Positions 1 through 6,382 of a stretch of DNA of 13,002 nt are shown piece by piece. Within the stretch, counting starts at the first letter, position 1. Every line of letters starts with the position of its first letter. Under the pieces are notes generated by a model. That model was not told the origin of the DNA, did no database searches, and saw only the letters and a list, made by a program, of their open reading frames with translations. Source of the DNA: Bacillota bacterium (GTDB taxonomy: Bacteria; Bacillota; Clostridia; Tissierellales; Sedimentibacteraceae); contig JARBUP010000051.1 of the NCBI GenBank assembly GCA_029239575.1, positions 1 to 13,002 of the forward strand, in the 5' to 3' direction. The translations under genes were made by a program, and so were the position numbers.

Positions 1-1187
1 ATACCACAGTATTTTTTTATACTTTCGGAATCAGTTATAAGCCCTTCTTTTATCATCTCTGCAAAGCCGTTCATAATAGTAAGTGGGGTTTTAAGTTCAT
101 GGGATACATTTGCTGAAAACTCATGCCTTATTATTTCAGCATTTTTCTCCATAGTAACATCTTCAATAAATATTAAAAGTCCATCAACATTTTCATCATT
201 TTCTTCTGAAACAGGACTTAAGAAATATCTATAATGATGAGAATTAGAATTTAAATCATAAATCATATGTTTATTTTCATTTAATGAAGAATTAATTGCA
301 TCAATTATTTCAGAATTTCTTGTTAGTTCTAATATATGCTTATGTTCATTTAAATCAAATTTACCATTACCAACCATATATTTCGCACTTGTGTTTATAG
401 AAAGAATGTTTTTTTCTTTGTTTAAAAGAATGAAACCTTCTTTCATATTTTCTGTAATCCTGCTAATTGTATCACGTTCATGTTCTAGTTTTATTATATA
501 ATCATTTATTTTTATTTTTTGATCTCTAATGGTATATGCAAGTGGTTCAAGTTCATCATAAAAATCTATTTCAATATTTTTATGATTTTGGTCTACAATT
601 GAATCAAGAGAGTCTGACATTTGTTGTATTGGTTTAATAATATTTTTAGAAATATTTGAAGCAATAAAAAAACATATTACTATTAATACAAATAAAACTA
701 ATATAAGTAAAGGAATTATATTTACAAATATTGTTTTAATGTCATTCAATTGTCTTGATAATCTTAGTACATTTTCATCATTTATTTTTACTGCATAATA
801 ATATGCATCACTTTTATATGTTGTAGAGTACCTTGTGTCTTCCCCAACACCTGTATTAAATGCATCGAGAATTTCTGGCCTGTTTCTATGATTTTCTAAG
901 TTTTCTGCATTTATATAATTATCATAATAAACATCTCCATCAGATTCAATAATTGTAATTCTTAAATTATAATTTACAGATGTCTTTATATTATTTACAG
1001 CCTTTTGTATACTTGCATAATCATTAAAATTTTCATTGTTATCTGAAACAATTTCTACAATTGTTTTCAATTGGTCCTTTGATTCTTGCAAATATAAATT
1101 GTAATATATCAATGATGAACAAATGCCGGTTACCACAACTGTAATAACCGACAAAAATATTATTGTATAAAATATTCTTTTTTTCAT
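1..1187 (-). CDS. phoR: Phosphate-regulon sensor histidine kinase PhoR (C-terminal part beyond window edge)
   Basis: Reading leftward from ATG at 1187, 395 codons are open and the frame runs off the window, so the catalytic ATPase domain is not seen. Visible order: a short Lys/Arg start, membrane segment about residues 7-29, an extracytoplasmic region about 30-153, a second membrane segment about 154-176, a HAMP-like linker, a PAS-like region about 240-345, then the HisKA H-box ANVSHELKTPLT with the phospho-accepting His at 363. This is the PhoR/WalK-like layout. The start codon overlaps the stop of the response regulator gene (ATGA), so the pair is almost certainly translationally coupled. 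Assignment to phosphate sensing rests on its place at the end of the pst-phoU operon. By family knowledge it would phosphorylate the adjacent regulator when phosphate is scarce, under control of PstSCAB and PhoU. Confidence 0.9.
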   Translation of the reverse strand, partial: MKKRIFYTIIFLSVITVVVTGICSSLIYYNLYLQESKDQLKTIVEIVSDNNENFNDYASIQKAVNNIKTSVNYNLRITIIESDGDVYYDNYINAENLENHRNRPEILDAFNTGVGEDTRYSTTYKSDAYYYAVKINDENVLRLSRQLNDIKTIFVNIIPLLILVLFVLIVICFFIASNISKNIIKPIQQMSDSLDSIVDQNHKNIEIDFYDELEPLAYTIRDQKIKINDYIIKLEHERDTISRITENMKEGFILLNKEKNILSINTSAKYMVGNGKFDLNEHKHILELTRNSEIIDAINSSLNENKHMIYDLNSNSHHYRYFLSPVSEENDENVDGLLIFIEDVTMEKNAEIIRHEFSANVSHELKTPLTIMNGFAEMIKEGLITDSESIKKYCG

Positions 1188-1879
1188 AGGTCTAACTGAT
1201 CCTCAAATTTATAACCTGCACTTCTTACGGTTTTAATGTAGTTTGGACATTCTACTCCATCAAGCTTTTGTCTGATTGTTTTTATATGCATATCCACTGT
1301 TCGAGTTTCACCTTCATAATCATATCCCCAAATTTTTTGAAGTATTTTTTCTCTCGAAAGCACTAATCCTTTATTCATCATTAAATAATGCAAAAGTTCA
1401 AACTCTTTAAATGTTAATGTTACTTCATTATTATTATAAATAACTTTACGTTTGTTATAATCAAGAATAATTCCACATAATTCAATTATATCCTGATCTT
1501 CTGTTTGAATATTGGCTCTTCTCAAAACAGCTTTTATTCTTGCAATAAGTTCTAATACTCCAAAAGGTTTTGTAATAAAATCATCCGCACCAGATTCCAA
1601 TCCTTTTACTTTATCTATTTCCATAGATTTAGCAGTTATCATTATTACAGGAATACTTTTATATGCGGCATCTTTTTTTAAATCTTTTAATATTGTCATT
1701 CCATCAACTTTTGGAAGCATTATATCAAGAAGTATTATATCAGGCGTTCTTTTTTTCAACATTTCATAAAAGCTTTGTGATTCCTCAAAACCTACTACTT
1801 CAAAATCAGCAGTATTTAAAGCACAGGTTATTAATTCCCTAATACCAACATCATCTTCGACACAATATATAAGTTTCAT
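1184..1879 (-). CDS. phoP: OmpR/PhoB-family response regulator, phosphate regulon (PhoP/PhoB)
   Basis: 231-residue response regulator. The receiver domain (about 1-120) has the acidic pair D9/D10, phospho-acceptor D52 in LLDIMLPKVDG, T82 and K104 in FITKPF. The C-terminal winged-helix DNA-binding domain (about 133-228) carries the typical RTVDMHIKTIRQKL recognition-helix region. I start at ATG 1879 (MKLIYCVEDD). A longer in-frame reading from 1918 adds 13 residues that do not belong to the receiver fold and would overlap phoU. The chosen ATG sits one base after the phoU stop (TAATATG), and the 3' end overlaps phoR by 4 bases. By family knowledge it binds tandem direct repeats ahead of phosphate-starvation genes; a matching repeat array is seen before pstS. 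Named phoP after Bacillota usage; phoB is the equivalent name elsewhere. Confidence 0.92.
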   Translation of the reverse strand: MKLIYCVEDDVGIRELITCALNTADFEVVGFEESQSFYEMLKKRTPDIILLDIMLPKVDGMTILKDLKKDAAYKSIPVIMITAKSMEIDKVKGLESGADDFITKPFGVLELIARIKAVLRRANIQTEDQDIIELCGIILDYNKRKVIYNNNEVTLTFKEFELLHYLMMNKGLVLSREKILQKIWGYDYEGETRTVDMHIKTIRQKLDGVECPNYIKTVRSAGYKFEDQLDL

Positions 1880-1880
1880 A

Positions 1881-2546
1881 TTACTCTGCCCCAATATTGT
1901 CAGTATTTTTATGTTCACCTGTAATAGAAAATATTACCCACTCAGCAATATTTTGAGCATGGTCTCCAATTCTTTCAAAATATTTAGCAATCATTAAAAG
2001 ATCAATTGCTTGCTCTCCATTTTTTACGTCTTTATTTATCATTCCAATTAGTTCTGTTTTAACTACTTTAAACAAGTCATCCACTATATCATCTGACTTA
2101 CAAACTTCAATTGCTAATTCTTTATCTTTATTTACAAATGCATCTACGCTGTTTTTTACCATTTTAATAGTAGCTTCTGCCATCATAGGAATATGCTCTA
2201 TATCTTTAATGAATTTTTGATCAACTAAATATTTAGATATTTCTGCGATATCTTCTGCATTATCGCCGATTCTTTCCATATCAGTTATCATTTTAAGAGC
2301 GGTACTTATAAGTCTTAAATCTGCAGCAACAGGTTGTTGCTGTAACAAAAGCTTCATACAATGGGATTCTATAGTTTTTTCCATATCATCTATTTCTAAT
2401 TCAAGATCATTTACTTTTTTTAATAATTCCATATCTTGCTGAATAAATCCATTTGCACTTGTTTCAATTGAAGTTTCGATGAGTCCGCCCATTTTTATAA
2501 TTTCTAAATTTAAATTTTCAAGCTCTTGATCAAATCTATTTCTCAT
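1881..2546 (-). CDS. phoU: Phosphate transport system regulator PhoU
   Basis: 221 residues, normal length for PhoU, with the expected two homologous three-helix repeats. Each carries the metal-binding E/D-x3-D style motif: ITDMERIGDNAEDIAE near residue 90 and AKYFERIGDHAQNIAEW near residue 190. PhoU is a cytoplasmic protein that links the Pst transporter to the PhoR kinase and keeps the regulon off when phosphate is plentiful. The ATG at 2546 follows a strong GGAGGT site at good spacing. It lies 51 bp downstream of pstB with no terminator-like hairpin between, and its stop is one base from the start of the response regulator gene. All of this supports membership of the pst operon. Confidence 0.95.
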   Translation of the reverse strand: MRNRFDQELENLNLEIIKMGGLIETSIETSANGFIQQDMELLKKVNDLELEIDDMEKTIESHCMKLLLQQQPVAADLRLISTALKMITDMERIGDNAEDIAEISKYLVDQKFIKDIEHIPMMAEATIKMVKNSVDAFVNKDKELAIEVCKSDDIVDDLFKVVKTELIGMINKDVKNGEQAIDLLMIAKYFERIGDHAQNIAEWVIFSITGEHKNTDNIGAE

Positions 2547-2597
2547 ACTTACCTCCGTATATTTTTATTTATATTTTATAATATGTTAATTTTTATT

Positions 2598-3356
2598 TTA
2601 GCCAAATCTACCAGTAATATAATCTTCTGTTTTTTTATTTTTAGGCAAAGAGAAAAGTCTTTCTGTTTCATCAAATTCAACAACTTCACCATGTAAAAAG
2701 AAACCAGTTTTATCTGAAATACGTGTTGCTTGCTGCATATTATGAGTTACAATTACAATTGTATAATTCTTTTTTATTTCGAGAACTAAATCTTCTATTT
2801 TCATAGTAGAAATAGGGTCAAGGGCAGATGTTGGTTCATCCATTAATAATACTTCAGGATTAACTGATAATGCTCTTGCAATACAAAGTCTTTGCTGTTG
2901 TCCTCCTGACATACCAAGAGCACTTTTCTTAAGCCTATCCTTTACTTCGTCCCACATAGCAGCAGCTCTTAAACTTTGTTCAACTAATTCATCTAACTGA
3001 GATTTCTTAGTTATACCGTGAGTTTTAGGGCCATACGCAATATTTTCGTAAATGCTCATCGGAAATGGATTTGGTTTTTGAAATACCATTCCAACTCTTT
3101 TTCTAAGAACAGTTGCATCCATATTTTTATAAATATCAACACCGTCTAAAGCAAATTTTCCAGTAATTTTACATCCTTCTATTAAATCATTCATTCGGTT
3201 TAATGATTTTAATAAAGTTGATTTACCACATCCTGATGGTCCTATGAATGCTGTTATTTCTTTTTCTTTTATAGTCATATTTATATTTTTTAAAGCATGA
3301 AAATCGCTGTAATACAAATCAACATTTTCAATATTTATTTTATCTTTATTTAACAT
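2598..3356 (-). CDS. pstB: Phosphate ABC transporter ATP-binding protein PstB
   Basis: 252-residue ABC ATPase, full length for PstB. Walker A is GPSGCGKST (K45), Q-loop Q93 in VFQKPNPFPMS, signature MSGGQ at 149-153, Walker B VLLMDE ending at E174, D-loop SALD 177-180 and switch His205 in THNMQQA. The FQKPNPFPMSIYENI and GGQQQRLCIARA stretches are diagnostic of PstB among ABC ATPases. The signature motif begins with Met where Leu is usual, a mild change. I start at ATG 3356, preceded by GGGAGGATG and one base after the pstA stop (TAACATG). An upstream in-frame reading from 3407 would overlap pstA. It powers phosphate import through PstC-PstA. Confidence 0.97.
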   Translation of the reverse strand: MLNKDKINIENVDLYYSDFHALKNINMTIKEKEITAFIGPSGCGKSTLLKSLNRMNDLIEGCKITGKFALDGVDIYKNMDATVLRKRVGMVFQKPNPFPMSIYENIAYGPKTHGITKKSQLDELVEQSLRAAAMWDEVKDRLKKSALGMSGGQQQRLCIARALSVNPEVLLMDEPTSALDPISTMKIEDLVLEIKKNYTIVIVTHNMQQATRISDKTGFFLHGEVVEFDETERLFSLPKNKKTEDYITGRFG

Positions 3357-3357
3357 G

Positions 3358-4224
3358 TTACATCCTCCCAATTTTGTTTGCAAGCTTTGTAGTTGCCAAA
3401 TTAACAAGAAAAACTATTATTATTAATATAGCTCCTGTTGCAAATGCCATATCTTTTGAATGAGGCAATCCTTCGCTTGCTAACATGTACATGTGGATTG
3501 CTAAAGTTCTTTGTGATGCAAATAAGTTTAAAGTGGGACTTTCTAATACATTAGTTCCGCTAGTAAATATTAAAGCTGCTGTTTCCCCAACTATACGACC
3601 TATTGCAAGTATTACTCCTGATAATATACCAGGAACTGCTGTTGGAAGAACAATTTTAAAAACAGTTCTAAGTCTCGATGCTCCAAGTCCAAGACTTCCT
3701 TCACGATATAAATCCGGAACTGTTCTGATTGCTTCTTCAGATGAACTAATAATAATTGGTAAAATCATTATAGAAATGGTACATATACCTGATAAAAGAG
3801 ATGTTTTAAATCCAAGAACGGCTACAAAGAATATCATACCAAACAAACCATATATGATGGATGGAATTCCTGCTAAAGTATCAACAGCAAGCCTTATTAT
3901 CTTAACAGCTTTATTTCCCCTTTTAGCATATTCTGTTAAATATACTGCACAAAACACCCCAATAGGAACAGCTACAACTAATGAAATAATTATCATTAGT
4001 AAAGTTGCTACTATTGATGAAAAAGCTGATAGTGTTTCAGAATTATATGTTCCAAATAAAAACTCCATATTTATATTAGGTATTCCTCTTAATAAAACAA
4101 ACAACAATATATATGCTAATATTCCTACTGTTATAATTCCGCTTATCCAAACTAATGCTTTTAAAAACATAGATTGAATTTTTCTTTTTTTAATATTGCT
4201 TTTAATATTTATTAAATTTTCCAC
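3358..4224 (-). CDS. pstA: Phosphate ABC transporter permease PstA
   Basis: 288-residue inner-membrane permease with about six hydrophobic segments: near residues 22-45, 65-98, 115-138, 143-160, 196-221 and 261-280. The cytoplasmic EAA loop (GSLGLGASRLRTVFKIVLP, about 177-194) docks the ATPase. LAGIPSIIYGLFGM and AIGRIVGETAALIFTSG are typical PstA motifs. The best start is GTG at 4224, behind AAAGGAG at 7 nt spacing; no suitable in-frame ATG lies closer. It partners with PstC, whose gene ends 26 bp upstream, and its stop is one base from the pstB start, so pstA and pstB translation are probably coupled. Confidence 0.95.
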   Translation of the reverse strand: MENLINIKSNIKKRKIQSMFLKALVWISGIITVGILAYILLFVLLRGIPNINMEFLFGTYNSETLSAFSSIVATLLMIIISLVVAVPIGVFCAVYLTEYAKRGNKAVKIIRLAVDTLAGIPSIIYGLFGMIFFVAVLGFKTSLLSGICTISIMILPIIISSSEEAIRTVPDLYREGSLGLGASRLRTVFKIVLPTAVPGILSGVILAIGRIVGETAALIFTSGTNVLESPTLNLFASQRTLAIHMYMLASEGLPHSKDMAFATGAILIIIVFLVNLATTKLANKIGRM

Positions 4225-4250
4225 TTATGCGCTCCTTTCTTATTAGAACT

Positions 4251-5138
4251 TTAATTTTTTGTTTTTGTTTTAATTAAACTAAGCGCTGTATTTAATATAA
4301 TTATGAATACGAACAAAACTACGCCTGTTGCTATTAATGATTCTGTGTGTAAGCCTGAAGCATAGCTCATTTCAGTTACTATGTTTGCTGTTAAAGTTCT
4401 AATTGGTTTTAATAATGCTATTTTTTCTAAAGGCATAACAGCACCGCCAGCTACCATAACAACTGCCATTGTTTCTCCAACAGCTCTGCCTATACCAAGT
4501 ATTATTGAAGTTAATATTCCAGATTTAGCAGCTGGAACTACAACTTTAAATATGGATTCTTCTCTTGTAGCACCAATGCCTAAAGATGCTTCCATATAAC
4601 TTTTTGGAACCGCTCTAATAGAAGATTCACTTATAGTAATTATTGTAGGTAAAATCATTATACCAAGTATAATTGATGCTGATAATATACTGTACCCATT
4701 ACCACCTATCATTTCTCTTACATAAGGAACTACAATTTCCATTCCGAAAAAGCCATAAATAATAGATGGAATACCTGCCAATAAATTTACAGAAGGTTTT
4801 ACTATTTTATATATACTTATAGGACAAAATTCAGCTAAAAATATAGCACACATAATACCTATTGGTACCCCTATTATAATTGCTCCTGCTGTTACATATA
4901 AACTTCCTACAATCATGGAAAGAATTCCAAATGTCGGTGGAGTATTTGTTGGCGCCCATTTTTGATTGAACAAGAAATTTTTAAGTCCTATCTCAGATAT
5001 GGCTGGAATACCTCTCATTAGTAAAAATAAACATATTGCTATTACAGCTAAAACTGAAACTAACGCTGATGCAAAAAAAACTAATTGCATCATATTTTCT
5101 TTTGTATTTAATTGATTATTCTTTTCCATTTTTTCCAT
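4251..5138 (-). CDS. pstC: Phosphate ABC transporter permease PstC
   Basis: 295-residue permease with about six membrane segments: roughly 18-41, 71-103, 118-139, 148-170, 206-231 and 266-290. It has a cytoplasmic Asn/Lys-rich N-terminus and the EAA loop ASLGIGATREESIFKVVVP around 184-202. NLLAGIPSIIYGFFGM and GIGRAVGETMAVVMVAGG are characteristic of PstC. The ATG at 5138 follows GAGGT at 8 nt. Its first base is separated from the pstS stop by a single base (TAATATG), so the ribosome binding site lies inside the end of pstS. Met4 is an alternative start with less good spacing. It forms the transmembrane phosphate channel with PstA. Confidence 0.95.
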   Translation of the reverse strand: MEKMEKNNQLNTKENMMQLVFFASALVSVLAVIAICLFLLMRGIPAISEIGLKNFLFNQKWAPTNTPPTFGILSMIVGSLYVTAGAIIIGVPIGIMCAIFLAEFCPISIYKIVKPSVNLLAGIPSIIYGFFGMEIVVPYVREMIGGNGYSILSASIILGIMILPTIITISESSIRAVPKSYMEASLGIGATREESIFKVVVPAAKSGILTSIILGIGRAVGETMAVVMVAGGAVMPLEKIALLKPIRTLTANIVTEMSYASGLHTESLIATGVVLFVFIIILNTALSLIKTKTKN

Positions 5139-5139
5139 A

Positions 5140-6015
5140 TTATTTTACCTCAGACCATTTAGTTATTTCACCAGTATAAATTTTAGTAATATTTTCTGAT
5201 GATAGATCTGTTTTGGGATTTATTTTATTTATTATAACTGCAATACCGTCAATAGCAAGTGTATGCTCATTCAATTGTGATTTTTCATCGTCCTTTAAAT
5301 TTCTTGAACTCATACCTATATCATATGTTCCTTCAATTGCAGCTTTTATTCCTTGAGATGAACCATTTGCTTGCATTTCAAATGTTACATTTGGATTTAA
5401 ATCTTTATATGCTTCTTGAATTTTCTCCATTAATGGTGCTACAGATGTTGAACCTGCTACTTTAATTGTACCCGAAATATTAGAAGCTTCATATAACTTA
5501 GGTGACTCTACAGCCCCTATATAATGCATTTTTCTTACAATTTCCTGGCCTTGAACTGACTCCGTAAAGCTCAAAAAATCTTTTACTAAGTCATTTTCAA
5601 TTCCATTTGTCAGCAAAAGGTATGGCCTTGATACTACATAATCTCCATTTTTAACATTTTCTTCAGTTGGAAAAAAACCATTTATGCTTGCTGGCTTAAC
5701 TCTGTCACTTAATGATCCAATAGAAATATAACCCACAGCATATTTATCTTTTTCTACAGCTGTAATAACTTTATCAGTTCCATCAAATTCTAATGCTCCA
5801 ACAGCTAAATTATCAGTTTCTGTTTCCTTTTCTTTTACTTTTATTTTCATTAATTCATGAAACGCTCCTCTTGTTCCAGAAGCCGCATCTCGTGCTATAA
5901 CTGTAATTTCTTTATCTGCATTAAATTCTGTTGTTTGTTTGTTAGAACAACCAACAGCTGACAATATTAGCATTAATGACATTGCAATTAATATTATTTT
6001 TTTTCTTGCTTTCAT
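5140..6015 (-). CDS. pstS: Phosphate-binding lipoprotein PstS with circularly permuted halves
   Basis: 291 residues. A lipoprotein signal (MKARKKIILIAM..., hydrophobic to 21, lipobox AVGC with Cys23) exports and anchors the protein. Residues about 35-170 match the second half of ordinary PstS: VIARDAASGTRGAF (R42, S46, G47, T48), then GYISIGSL, FPTEENVKNGDY and SRPYLLLTNG. Residues about 181-291 match the first half: TIKVAGSTSVAPL, NGSSQGIKAA, DIGMSSRNLK, AIDGIAVIIN, and end with IYTGEITKWSEVK just where ordinary PstS continues into the first block here. So the order is reversed but nothing obvious is lost; R42 to SGT spacing matches the known phosphate-contact pattern. ATG 6015 is chosen because it starts the signal peptide behind AAAGGAG (spacing slightly long, about 11 nt); an in-frame GTG at 6045 would add 10 non-signal residues. 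First gene of the pst operon. Confidence 0.93.
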   Translation of the reverse strand: MKARKKIILIAMSLMLILSAVGCSNKQTTEFNADKEITVIARDAASGTRGAFHELMKIKVKEKETETDNLAVGALEFDGTDKVITAVEKDKYAVGYISIGSLSDRVKPASINGFFPTEENVKNGDYVVSRPYLLLTNGIENDLVKDFLSFTESVQGQEIVRKMHYIGAVESPKLYEASNISGTIKVAGSTSVAPLMEKIQEAYKDLNPNVTFEMQANGSSQGIKAAIEGTYDIGMSSRNLKDDEKSQLNEHTLAIDGIAVIINKINPKTDLSSENITKIYTGEITKWSEVK

Positions 6016-6030
6016 ATGCTCATTATCTCC

Positions 6031-6049
6031 TTTAGTATTATACACTAAA
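6031..6049. repeat. Short palindrome just ahead of the pstS ribosome binding site
   Basis: The sequence TTTAGTGTATAATACTAAA (minus strand) has 6 bp arms TTTAGT/ACTAAA, extendable to 8 bp in RNA with one G-U pair and a 3-base loop. It directly abuts the GGAG of pstS. It contains a perfect TATAAT (6042-6037), but a start from there would leave almost no leader. It could be a hairpin masking the ribosome site on transcripts from a distal promoter, an operator, or chance in AT-rich DNA. Confidence 0.35.
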
Positions 6050-6062
6050 TATATACCCCCTA

Positions 6063-6101
6063 AGTAAAAATATAAGCATATATAAGTAAAATCTATGTAA
6101 A
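6063..6101 (-). promoter_or_regulatory. Candidate Pho box (PhoP-binding repeat array) upstream of pstS
   Basis: On the minus strand four hexamers follow each other at exactly 11-base period: TTTACA (6101-6096), TTTACT (6090-6085), the poor match ATGCTT (6079-6074) and TTTACT (6068-6063). Family knowledge: the Bacillus PhoP box is TT(A/T)ACA direct repeats spaced 11 bp. A -10-like TATATT lies at 6053-6048, 9 bases after the last repeat. This would start transcription near 6041, about 25 bases before the pstS ATG. Binding by the PhoP encoded in this operon is inference. Confidence 0.72.
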
Positions 6102-6265
6102 GTTTTAAGATTAAGCTTATTTATAATTACATCATTACCAAGTGCATACATTTTATAACTTTGAAGTTTTTTAAAATTCAATTTCATATGTATATTGAAC
6201 TTATTTTATTCTTCCACAAATTCAATAAAACTACTATTATTTATAGGTTTTTTATTAATAGTTAT

Positions 6266-6294
6266 ATGATATATGTAATACATATAATAGTCAA
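6266..6294 (-). promoter_or_regulatory. Candidate distal sigma-A promoter of the pst operon with spacer palindrome
   Basis: Minus strand TTGACT (6294-6289), 17-base spacer, TATCAT (6271-6266). The spacer holds the inverted repeat TATATGT-AAT-ACATATA (plus-strand 6270-6286), which overlaps the -10 edge and could be an operator. Transcription would begin near 6259 and give a leader of about 240 bases before pstS, reading through the Pho box. No protein-coding gene is convincing in the 6046-6325 gap. Confidence 0.5.
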
Positions 6295-6324
6295 GTTATC
6301 CAAAACATGAAATACATTTTATTA

Positions 6325-6362
6325 CAAAAAAAGCTCCTTAGATTATTAAAATCTAAAGAGCT
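6325..6362 (-). terminator. Rho-independent terminator of the nhaC-family gene
   Basis: On the minus strand AGCTCTTTAGAT (6362-6351), a 7-base loop, then ATCTAAGGAGCT (6343-6332) form a 12-bp stem with a single G-U pair, followed by a run of T (6331-6326). It starts 20 bases after the antiporter stop codon. It separates that gene from the pst operon. Confidence 0.9.
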
Positions 6363-6382
6363 AATTAACTATTTTAATTTAA

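Noticed and set aside
2547..2597. A separate promoter for phoU-phoPR (TTAACA on the minus strand in the pstB-phoU gap)
   Set aside because: No -10 hexamer lies at an acceptable distance in this short AT-rich gap, so it is not strong enough to list as a feature.
3485..4177. A 230-codon open frame on the plus strand opposite pstA
   Set aside because: It is a shadow of the pstA coding strand. The minus-strand reading has clear permease motifs, and the plus-strand protein has no recognisable domain and no fitting start signal.
5140..6015. pstS as a broken pseudogene or two-gene fusion
   Set aside because: One uninterrupted frame has a signal peptide, every recognisable phosphate motif, normal total length and tight coupling to pstC. 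This fits a functional permuted protein better than decay.
6038..6187. A 49-codon minus-strand open frame upstream of pstS (MKLNFKKLQSYK...)
   Set aside because: It has no ribosome binding site, overlaps the Pho box and the -10 region, and its composition is what AT-rich non-coding DNA gives by chance.
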